In this document: positions 57,762 through 64,000 of the stretch, one piece after another
Numbering within the stretch: the first letter of the stretch is position 1
How the letters are laid out: every line of letters starts with the position of its first letter
Origin: Candidimonas humi
Lineage (GTDB): Bacteria; Pseudomonadota; Gammaproteobacteria; Burkholderiales; Burkholderiaceae_B
Length of the DNA: 64,000 nucleotides
NCBI RefSeq assembly: GCF_019166065.1
Contig: NZ_JAHTBN010000002.1
Coordinates: 310,001 to 374,000 of the forward strand
Direction: 5' to 3'
Notes under the pieces: generated by a model
Database searches by the model: none
What the model was told of the DNA's origin: nothing
Seen by the model: only the letters and a program-made list of their open reading frames with translations
Program-made: the position numbers and the translations under genes

Positions 57762-58712
57762 ATGGATGAAAGCCATCGTGCCGCCTTGAAGATGCGCCGC
57801 CTGAAGCTGCGGCACCTGGAAGTATTGCTGGCCATCGCCGAGCACGGCGGCCTGACCGCAGCGGCCGCGGCGCTGGACAGCAGCCAGCCGGCTATCTCAC
57901 AGCAACTGGCAGAAATCGAAGATGCACTGGGTGTGGCCCTGTATGCCCGCGGCCGGCATATCCGCCCCACCGTCTATTTGCCGGCCGTGCTGCGCTATGC
58001 GCGCCGCGCGCTCAACGATACAAGGCAGCTTGGCGGCGAATTGCGCGCCCTGGCCGAGGGGGCAGGCAGCCTGCTGCGCGTGGGTACCATGCTGACGACG
58101 GGCTCGCGCCTCTTGCCCGAAGCCATACTGGGCCTGGAGCGGCTGGCCTCCGGCGTCAGGCTCGAGGTAGTCGAGGATATTGCCGCCGGTCTGTGGGCGC
58201 GCTTCGACAGGCGCGAGCTCGACCTGATCGTGGGCCGGCTGGACGAGCGGGCCTTCTCGCCCGCGGTGCGCAGCGAGGCCCTGTACCTGGACGCACATTG
58301 TGTCGTGGCCGGCAACGGCCACCCGCTGGTGAAGAAGAAGCGCGTGTCGTGGCGCGATGCGGCGGCGTATCCCTGGATACTGCCGCCCAGCGGTACGGTG
58401 CTGCGCCGCGCCATCGACGCCACCTTCCTCGACCAGCGTCTGGCGCCGCCCGCCCCCTGGATAGAGTCTGCGTCGCCATTCGTGAATCTGGGGCTGCTGG
58501 AACGCAGCCATGGCCTGAATGTGGTGTCGCACAGCGCCGCGGCACGCTACGCCGGATGGCGCGCTTTGTCGGCCTTGCCGCTGCAATTGAAGTACGACGT
58601 GGGGCCCATAGGGATGGCATGGCTGGCCGGTGAAGCAAGTCCGGCGCTGTCCCTGATGCTGGATGCATTGCGGCGCGCTGCCGCGGACCGAGGACGACCA
58701 GAGGCGGCGTGA
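57762..58712 (+). CDS. LysR-family transcriptional regulator
   Basis: A 316-residue LysR regulator: helix-turn-helix (LKLRHLEVLLAIAEHGGLTA, LDSSQPAISQQLAEIEDALG) and effector domain. It diverges from the Bug-esterase operon, with a 240-base gap that includes an AT-rich patch near 57711-57760, so autoregulation and activation of that operon are the expected arrangement. The effector is probably an organic acid. Confidence 0.93.
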   Translation: MDESHRAALKMRRLKLRHLEVLLAIAEHGGLTAAAAALDSSQPAISQQLAEIEDALGVALYARGRHIRPTVYLPAVLRYARRALNDTRQLGGELRALAEGAGSLLRVGTMLTTGSRLLPEAILGLERLASGVRLEVVEDIAAGLWARFDRRELDLIVGRLDERAFSPAVRSEALYLDAHCVVAGNGHPLVKKKRVSWRDAAAYPWILPPSGTVLRRAIDATFLDQRLAPPAPWIESASPFVNLGLLERSHGLNVVSHSAAARYAGWRALSALPLQLKYDVGPIGMAWLAGEASPALSLMLDALRRAAADRGRPEAA

Positions 58713-58829
58713 AGCCGGGTCGATCGAGCGCAAGCCCGCTGCGCCTGCCGTATGTGAACCGCAGCCGCATGTCGATTACACTCGTTTCCAGTCATTCATC
58801 GGCATTGGCCCGCCCCCGACAAACGCTAC

Positions 58830-60011
58830 ATGGAATCGAAGCCGGCTCCCGCGTGGGATAATTCCCGCCGCGTTGCGCACCTGGACATGGACGCCTTCTA
58901 CGCGTCCGTGGAACTGCTGCGCTATCCGGAACTCAAGGGGCTGCCTGTGGTGATAGGCGCGGCGCGCAGCGCCGGCCCGCGCCTGCGGCCCGACGGCACG
59001 CGCGAATATGCCCGCCTGCGCGATTACGCGGGGCGCGGCGTGGTGACCACCTCCACCTACGAGGCGCGGGCGCTGGGCGTGTTCTCGGCCATGGGCATGA
59101 TGAAGGCCGCGCAGCTTGCGCCGGACGCGATCATGCTGCCCGTGGACTTTCCCGTTTATCGCCAGTATTCGCGCCTGTTCAAGCAGGCGGTGGCGGCGAT
59201 CGCGCCGGCCATCGAGGATCGCGGCATCGACGAGATCTACATCGACCTGAGCGCCCACGCCGAACCTTCGCGCGAGCTGGCGCAGCGCCTGAAGGATGCG
59301 GTGCGCGGAGCCACGGGCCTGAGCTGCTCGATCTGTATTTCACCGAACAAGCTGCTGTCCAAGATCGGCTCCGAGCTGGACAAGCCCGACGGCCTGACCC
59401 TGCTTGCCATGGATGACGTGCCCACGCGCATCTGGCCGCTGCCGGCGCGCAAGGTCAACGGCATAGGCCCCAAGGCCGGGGCGCGCCTAGAGTCGCTGGG
59501 CATACTCACGGTGGGGGACCTGGCGCGCGCCGCCCCCGATCTGCTGCAGGAGAATTTCGGGCTGAGCTATGCGCGCTGGCTGATAGCCGTGGCGCAGGGC
59601 ATCGACGATCGCCCGGTGCTGACCCATACCGAACCCAAGTCGATCAGCCGCGAAACCACTTTCGAGCGCGACTTGCACGTGCGGCGCGACCGCGCGGAGC
59701 TGTCGGGCATACTGCAGCATTTGTGCGTGCAGCTTGCCGCCGACCTGCAGCGCAAGGGCTACGAGGCGCGTACCATAGGTATCAAGCTGCGCTTCGAAGA
59801 CTTCCGCACGGTGACGCGCGACGTCACGCTGGCGGATGCCGCGGCCGACGCCGCCGCCATTCTCGGGGCGGCCAGAGTCTGCCTGAAGCGCGTCGTCCTG
59901 GATCATCGCATCCGCCTGCTGGGCGTGCGCGCCGGCAGCCTGGATGCGCGTCACGAACCCGGCGACGGGCCGCAGCAAGCGGGACACGGCGTGCAGTTGC
60001 AGCTCTGCTGA
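58830..60011 (+). CDS. dinB: DNA polymerase IV (Y-family), with insertion
   Basis: A 393-residue translesion polymerase. Palm-domain motifs are D19-M-D21-A-F-Y-A-S-V-E and the acidic pair D134-E135 in GIDEIYIDLS; CSICISPNKLLSKIGSELDK and the HhH region GIGPKAGARLESLGI follow, then the little finger. It is a little longer than E. coli Pol IV because of about 24 residues inserted between VVIGA and GRGVVTTSTYEAR (residues 45-68). No lexA-type box was located in the 117 bases upstream. It ends 87 bases before the CoA-transferase-like gene. Confidence 0.95.
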   Translation: MESKPAPAWDNSRRVAHLDMDAFYASVELLRYPELKGLPVVIGAARSAGPRLRPDGTREYARLRDYAGRGVVTTSTYEARALGVFSAMGMMKAAQLAPDAIMLPVDFPVYRQYSRLFKQAVAAIAPAIEDRGIDEIYIDLSAHAEPSRELAQRLKDAVRGATGLSCSICISPNKLLSKIGSELDKPDGLTLLAMDDVPTRIWPLPARKVNGIGPKAGARLESLGILTVGDLARAAPDLLQENFGLSYARWLIAVAQGIDDRPVLTHTEPKSISRETTFERDLHVRRDRAELSGILQHLCVQLAADLQRKGYEARTIGIKLRFEDFRTVTRDVTLADAAADAAAILGAARVCLKRVVLDHRIRLLGVRAGSLDARHEPGDGPQQAGHGVQLQLC

Positions 60012-60098
60012 TGCGGGCTCGCAGCCGGCGCGGCAAGCTCCCCGGGCACGCTCGTGCCGACCATTGTGATCATTGCATAGCCGGATTGGAGGCCGTAC

Positions 60099-61565
60099 AT
60101 GGATAGCTCTGCCACGATCGACCAGTTTCTGTCGGCCATCGCGACAGCCGCGGGCCCTGGCGCCGCCGAGAGCCCGGCTGCCGGGTCGGCAAAGGATCCG
60201 GCGACGGGCCCTGCACATTCCGCGGCGCGGCCCGGCGCCGCGCAGCTGGAGGTGACAGGCGCGGGTTCCCTGCCTTCGGCCTTTGCCGTCACGGAACTGG
60301 CGACGGCGACCGTGGGCGCGGCCGGCCTGGCGTTGGCGCAATACATGCGGCACAGGTTCGGGCGCCAGCCGTCGCTGCAGGTGGACCGGCGCCTGGCCTC
60401 GTTCTGGTTTGCCACGAGCCTGCGTCCGCAAGGCTGGAGCCCCCCCGATCCGCGCGACCCCGTCACGGGAGACTATGCCTGCCGCGACGGCTGGATACGC
60501 CTGCATGCCAATATGCCGCCGCATCGTGAGGCGGAGCTGGGCGTGCTGGGCGCCGCGCCCGAGCGCGCTGCGGTGGCCCGCGCCGTGGCGGGCTGGGATG
60601 CCCAGGAACTCGAGACCGCGATCGTGCGCGCGGGCGGTTGTGCGGCCATGATGCGCACGCGCGCCGAATGGGCCGCGCATCCGCAAGGCGCGGCAGTAGC
60701 CGCGGAGCCCCTGTTTCATACGGAACTGGGGGCGCCGCAGGCTGGCGGCAGTGCGCCCGCGGCGCCAGGGGCCGCACCCGACAGGCCCCTGGCCGGCCTG
60801 AAGGTGCTGGACCTGACCCGCGTGCTGGCCGGCCCGGTCTCGACCCGTTTCCTGGCCGGCTATGGCGCGCAGGTGCTGCGCATCGACCCGGCGTTCTGGG
60901 TCGAGCCGGGCACGGTGCCGGAAGTGACGCTGGGCAAGCGCTGCGCGCTGCTCGACCTGAAGGACGAGGCCCAGCGCCGGCAGTTCGTCGCCTTGCTGGC
61001 GCAGGCCGATGTGCTGGTGCACGGCTATCGGCCCGACGCGCTGGAGCGCCTGGGCCTGGGCGCCGCGCGGCGCCAGCAGATACGCCCCGGGCTGGTGGAC
61101 GTCTGCCTGGACGCCTACGGCTGGACCGGCCCGTGGAACGGGCGGCGCGGCTTCGACAGCCTGGTGCAGATGAGCAACGGTTTTGCCCAAGCGGGCATGC
61201 TGCATTACGGACGCGACCGGCCCACGCCGCTGCCGGTGCAGGCGCTGGACCAGGCCACCGGCTACCTGATGGCGACGGCGGTACTGCGCGGCCTGGCGCG
61301 GCGCCTGGAGCAGGGCGTCGGCAGCATGACGCGCCTGTCGCTGGCGCGCACGGCCGTGCTGCTCGGCTCGCTGCCGGCGCCGCCGGATGCGCAGGATCTC
61401 GCGCCCGAGACTGCCGCCGATCTGGCCGCCGAGCCCGAGCGCACCGAATGGGGCCCGGCGCGGCGGCTGCGCCCGCCCTGCATAGTGGAAGGCGCGCCCA
61501 TGCACTGGGACTTGCCGGCCAGTTCGCTGCGCAGCGCAGCGCCGCAGTGGCCGGATGAAAAATAA
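60099..61565 (+). CDS. CoA-transferase-like protein with rearranged domain order
   Basis: A 488-residue protein. The C-terminal half (about residues 225-400) is a recognisable CaiB/BaiF N-terminal module: GLKVLDLTRVLAGPVSTRFL, GYGAQVLRIDP, KRCALLDLKDEAQRR, and D384 in VQALDQATGYLMATAVL at the catalytic-Asp position. The N-terminal half looks like a family III C-terminal module (YACRDGWIRLHANMPPHREA, AQELETAIVRAG, MMRTRAEWAAHPQG). The order is therefore swapped relative to the usual enzyme, as in a permuted or truncated-duplicate protein. An Ala/Gly/Pro-rich stretch of about 40 residues opens it. Activity is uncertain. Confidence 0.8.
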   Translation: MDSSATIDQFLSAIATAAGPGAAESPAAGSAKDPATGPAHSAARPGAAQLEVTGAGSLPSAFAVTELATATVGAAGLALAQYMRHRFGRQPSLQVDRRLASFWFATSLRPQGWSPPDPRDPVTGDYACRDGWIRLHANMPPHREAELGVLGAAPERAAVARAVAGWDAQELETAIVRAGGCAAMMRTRAEWAAHPQGAAVAAEPLFHTELGAPQAGGSAPAAPGAAPDRPLAGLKVLDLTRVLAGPVSTRFLAGYGAQVLRIDPAFWVEPGTVPEVTLGKRCALLDLKDEAQRRQFVALLAQADVLVHGYRPDALERLGLGAARRQQIRPGLVDVCLDAYGWTGPWNGRRGFDSLVQMSNGFAQAGMLHYGRDRPTPLPVQALDQATGYLMATAVLRGLARRLEQGVGSMTRLSLARTAVLLGSLPAPPDAQDLAPETAADLAAEPERTEWGPARRLRPPCIVEGAPMHWDLPASSLRSAAPQWPDEK

Positions 61566-61584
61566 CACCAGGCAATTTGTAGAA

Positions 61585-61614
61585 TTGTTTATATATCCGA
61601 TTAGAATATATAAG
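61585..61614 (+). promoter_or_regulatory. promoter overlapped by an 8-bp dyad, upstream of amino-acid ABC genes
   Basis: TTGTTT (61585-61590) and TATATA (61607-61612) are separated by 16 bases; TATAAG two bases later is an alternative -10. The same DNA contains a perfect inverted repeat TTATATAT / ATATATAA (61589-61596 and 61606-61613) with spacer CCGATTAGA, placed to overlap both promoter elements as an operator would. Confidence 0.5.
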
Positions 61615-61659
61615 TAAGAACGAAATCGTTACCAATCCGACCAGTCGTTGTTAGCATGA

Positions 61660-61682
61660 ACATATGTGCGACAGATATATGT
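61660..61682. repeat. second inverted repeat in the AT-rich island
   Basis: ACATAT (61660-61665) and ATATGT (61677-61682) are perfect inverted arms with an 11-base spacer, 47 bases past the first dyad. It may be a second site for the same regulator, but the arms are short. Confidence 0.35.
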
Positions 61683-61914
61683 CCGGCGCGGGCGCGCCGG
61701 CTCGGTCGCATTAAGAATCCTCTGGACAAGCCGGGCGCAAGCAGGCGCCGTGGATTCGGGTTGGATGCAAGGCGCAAATTGCAGCGATAGCCGGTAGCCG
61801 TCGCAAAAATTTGCGGCGCCGCAGAGGGCCCGAAGCCCCGGATGCATGCGGCGCGGCGGCTTGTACACAGGATTCTTCAGCGTTTCAGATTTCTCGTTTC
61901 AGAAGAGCCAAACA

Positions 61915-62724
61915 ATGAAATTCAGTACATTCCTGCGCACTGCGCTGGCGGCCGCGACGCTGGCGTTTACCGGCCTGGCCGGTGTCTCCGCCCATGCCGC
62001 GGACCTGCTCGATACCGTCAAGGCGCGCGGCACCCTGCTGGTCGGCGTCGAGGGCACTTATCCGCCGTTCAACTTCGTCGATGCCAAGACCCGGCAGCTC
62101 GATGGCTTCGACATCGACGTGGCCAAGCTGATCGCCAGCAAGCTCGGCGTCAAGGTGCAGTTCGTCAAGACCGAATGGAGCGGCATCCTGGCAGGCCTGG
62201 AAGCCGGCAAGTTCGACGTCATCATCAACCAGGTCGGCATCACGCCCGAACGCAAGAAGACCTTCGACTTCTCGGTGCCGTATGTCGCGTCCAGCCCGCA
62301 GCTCATCCTGCGCAAGGACGACACCCACCAGTACAAGAGCTTTGCCGATCTCAAGGGCAAGAAGCTGGGCGTGTCGCAGGGCAGCAACTACGAGGCCCTG
62401 GCCAAGGCCCAGGAAGGCGTGATCGTCAAGAGCTATCCGGGCGCGCCCGAATATCTGTCCGACCTGGTCGGCGGCCGCGTCGACGCGGCGCTGAACGACC
62501 AATTGATGACAGCCTACCTGGTCAAGACCTCGAGCCTGCCCATCAAGGGCGGCGCCATCGTGGGCGGCCCGAAGTTCAACGGCATTCCCTTCAAGAAGGG
62601 CAATCCGGAATTCGCTGCGGCCGTGAACAAGATCCTCGAAGACTCCTTCAAGGACGGCGAGTTCGCCAAGATCTCCGACAAATGGTTCGGCATCGATGTC
62701 AGCAAGGTCCGCAAGGCAAACTGA
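61915..62724 (+). CDS. polar amino-acid ABC transporter binding protein
   Basis: A 269-residue type II periplasmic binding protein (family 3). Signal peptide MKFSTFLRTALAAATLAFTG cleaves near AHAA. Mature features are LLVGVEGTYPPFNFVDAK, LDGFDIDVAKLIASKLGVKV, the amino-acid carboxylate site around IINQVGITPERKKTFDFS, and KKLGVSQGSNYEAL. The sequence style is near cystine/diaminopimelate binders of the TcyA/FliY group, so cystine is a candidate ligand. The ATG at 61915 with AGAAGAG upstream is preferred to an upstream open extension. Confidence 0.9.
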   Translation: MKFSTFLRTALAAATLAFTGLAGVSAHAADLLDTVKARGTLLVGVEGTYPPFNFVDAKTRQLDGFDIDVAKLIASKLGVKVQFVKTEWSGILAGLEAGKFDVIINQVGITPERKKTFDFSVPYVASSPQLILRKDDTHQYKSFADLKGKKLGVSQGSNYEALAKAQEGVIVKSYPGAPEYLSDLVGGRVDAALNDQLMTAYLVKTSSLPIKGGAIVGGPKFNGIPFKKGNPEFAAAVNKILEDSFKDGEFAKISDKWFGIDVSKVRKAN

Positions 62725-62743
62725 GCGCGAGGCCGGTTGAACC

Positions 62744-63403
62744 ATGAGCCTGCTCGATCTATTCAAGCTGGCCGCGCCCATCTTGCTCAAGGGCACGGGC
62801 TATACGCTCATCTTCGCGTTTTCGGCGATGTTCGGCGGCCTGCTGCTGGGCTTCGCCCTGGCCGTGGCGCGCATCGTGCCCAGCCGGCTGTGCCAGTGGC
62901 CGGCCGCCGTCTACGTCAGCTTGATGCGCGGCACGCCGCTGCTGGTGCAGGTATTCATCGTCTACTACGGCCTGCCCGGCATAGGGATCTCTTTCGACCC
63001 GCTGACCGCGGGCGTCCTGGCGCTGAGCCTGAACGCGGGGGCCTATATTTCCGAGAGCCTGCGCGGGGCCATACTGGGCATAGGCCGCGGCCAGTGGTCG
63101 GCGGGCTACAGCCTGGGCCTGACCTACGCCCAAAACCTGTATTACGTGGTGCTGCCGCAGGCGCTGCGCCTGGCCGTGCCTTCGATGAGCAACACGCTCA
63201 TCAGCCTGATCAAGGACACCTCGCTGGTCTCGGTCATCACCGTAACCGAACTGCTGCTGGCCACCAAGGACGTCATTGCCACTACCTTCCGGCCGTTGCC
63301 CTTGTACCTGGCCGCCGCCGGCATCTACTGGGTGCTGAGCCTGTGCCTGGAGCGCGTGCAGGGGCGGCTGGAAAAATACTTCGGCCGCGGCCAGGCCGTT
63401 TAA
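62744..63403 (+). CDS. polar amino-acid ABC transporter permease
   Basis: A 219-residue permease of the HisM/GlnP family (TcyL/YecS-like). It has about five helices, YVSLMRGTPLLVQVFIVYYG as the conserved early segment and the EAA-type loop around SAGYSLGLTYAQNLYYVVLP. It starts 19 bases after the binding-protein gene, so both form an operon. A strong terminator follows and no ATPase gene is present, so the energising subunit must be encoded elsewhere. Confidence 0.92.
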   Translation: MSLLDLFKLAAPILLKGTGYTLIFAFSAMFGGLLLGFALAVARIVPSRLCQWPAAVYVSLMRGTPLLVQVFIVYYGLPGIGISFDPLTAGVLALSLNAGAYISESLRGAILGIGRGQWSAGYSLGLTYAQNLYYVVLPQALRLAVPSMSNTLISLIKDTSLVSVITVTELLLATKDVIATTFRPLPLYLAAAGIYWVLSLCLERVQGRLEKYFGRGQAV

Positions 63404-63492
63404 GGCTGCCGTTCCAGGCTTTCGTTCCAGGCCTCGCAGGTCTGCGCTCGAAAGCGCGCGAGGCGCGAAGCCGCAGGCGGCACATGCAATAC

Positions 63493-63516
63493 GGCCCGGC
63501 GCCCGGGCCTTTTTTT
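63493..63516 (+). terminator. intrinsic terminator after the amino-acid permease gene
   Basis: GGCCCGG (63493-63499) and CCGGGCC (63503-63509) form a perfect seven-pair stem with a three-base loop, followed directly by seven T residues. It lies 89 bases past the permease stop codon and before the convergent MOSC gene. Confidence 0.92.
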
Positions 63517-63530
63517 ATCGTGTATCCGCG

Positions 63531-64000
63531 TCAGAGGTCGAATTCGGGTTCGACCTCGTCGCCCACGCGTATCGGCGCGGGCTCGCCGTCCATGACCGCG
63601 TTCACGCCGAACAGCACCCCGTCGTCGAAGCTGCGGTAGCGCACCAGGGTCAGCCCCGGCTCGTCGGCCGATACCGCCGTACTCTGGTCGATGTTGGGGA
63701 TAGGGCAGCGGGCGCAGCGCTTGACGAAGCCGAAGCGCCGAGTGCCGATGCCGACTCCCGCCAGATAGTCTTCCTCGTGCGGTTCCAGGCCGGCGATGAC
63801 GATGCTGGGGCGGAAGCGATTCATGGGCACGGGCGCCACTCCGCGTTCGGCGAGCCTGCGGTTGAGTTCGTCCAGGGACGCCTGGCCTATGAAGAGAAAG
63901 GGGTAGCCGTCGGCGAAGGCGAACTGGTGGTCCGTGGGAAACTCGGGCGCCCAGTCGCGATGCTTGTCTATCCAGGGGCCGACATATTCGGGGTTGGCCA
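63531..64000 (-). CDS. MOSC-domain protein, YcbX-like (N-terminus beyond window)
   Basis: The minus strand from the stop at 63531 reads without interruption to the window edge, giving 156 residues of a larger protein. The visible part includes DGYPFLFIGQASLDELNRRL, NRFRPSIVIAG, and KRCARCPIPNIDQ, where the Cys is the conserved molybdenum-cofactor ligand position of MOSC proteins such as YcbX and mARC. These reduce N-hydroxylated compounds using the molybdenum cofactor. The N-terminal beta-barrel domain starts beyond 64000. Confidence 0.88.
   Translation of the reverse strand, partial: ANPEYVGPWIDKHRDWAPEFPTDHQFAFADGYPFLFIGQASLDELNRRLAERGVAPVPMNRFRPSIVIAGLEPHEEDYLAGVGIGTRRFGFVKRCARCPIPNIDQSTAVSADEPGLTLVRYRSFDDGVLFGVNAVMDGEPAPIRVGDEVEPEFDL

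Larger units (their letters stand above)
61566..61914. other. intergenic region upstream of the amino-acid ABC genes
   Basis: About 350 bases. The first 120 bases form an AT-rich island in GC-rich DNA, with a promoter-like pair and two inverted repeats (61589-61613 and 61660-61682). The remaining 230 bases are GC-rich and hold nothing recognised; the binding-protein gene would have a leader of about 300 bases if the promoter is real. Confidence 0.6.

Noticed and set aside
59487-61568. About 690-codon open frame antisense to dinB and the CoA-transferase-like gene
   Set aside because: Spans two unrelated genes on the opposite strand and shows only shadow composition.

Overview
The window looks like chromosomal DNA of a high-GC betaproteobacterium of the Bordetella/Achromobacter group (Alcaligenaceae). 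The pointers are five Bug-type (TctC-like) periplasmic solute-binding proteins, the family hugely expanded in Bordetella, together with a Liv-type ABC system, a beta-barrel porin ending in Phe, a tricarballylate (tcu) locus, and the gene order of a replication-origin neighbourhood (yidC-yidD-rnpA-rpmH on the left arm, dnaA-dnaN-gyrB on the right arm). No rRNA, tRNA, transposase, phage gene or CRISPR array was recognised. The genus assignment is inference from gene content, not from a database comparison.

Layout. 1-5.8 kb: end of a DUF1697 gene, then an IclR regulator diverging from a Bug / enolase-superfamily / HMG-CoA-lyase-like / family III CoA-transferase operon that should import and break down an unidentified organic acid. 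5.9-7.4 kb: mnmE, carrying an unusual insertion in its G domain. 7.7-19.8 kb: a fused two-unit ABC exporter, a porin, a catalase, and a branched-chain-amino-acid-type ABC operon (livKHMGF); this block separates mnmE from yidC. 20.1-31 kb: the origin region, with yidC, yidD, rnpA and rpmH on the minus strand, then a quinone oxidoreductase and a Bug gene lying between rpmH and dnaA, then dnaA, dnaN and gyrB, closed by a strong hairpin.

31-41 kb is accessory metabolism: a YdeI-like protein, a LysR/cupin/YahK-type aldehyde reductase set, a second LysR convergent with a Bug / alpha-beta hydrolase / FMN alpha-hydroxy-acid oxidase operon, and a class V aminotransferase. 40.4-44.5 kb holds a run of minus-strand genes: a stand-alone LigD-type polymerase domain, a lipoprotein, a HugZ-like protein, a ferritin-like di-iron protein and a YfcF-type GST. 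44.7-47.9 kb is a nitrate-type ABC importer (nrtABD) preceded by a consensus sigma-54 promoter, which makes nitrogen control likely.

48-55 kb: a GT39-like membrane glycosyltransferase, then tcuR-tcuA-tcuB followed by a Bug gene where TcuC is found in enterobacteria. 55-64 kb: a DinB-fold (DUF664-like) protein, an esterase, a Bug gene and its divergent LysR regulator, DNA polymerase IV, a CoA-transferase-like protein with rearranged domain order, an amino-acid ABC binding protein and permease behind an AT-rich promoter island, and a truncated MOSC protein at the right edge.
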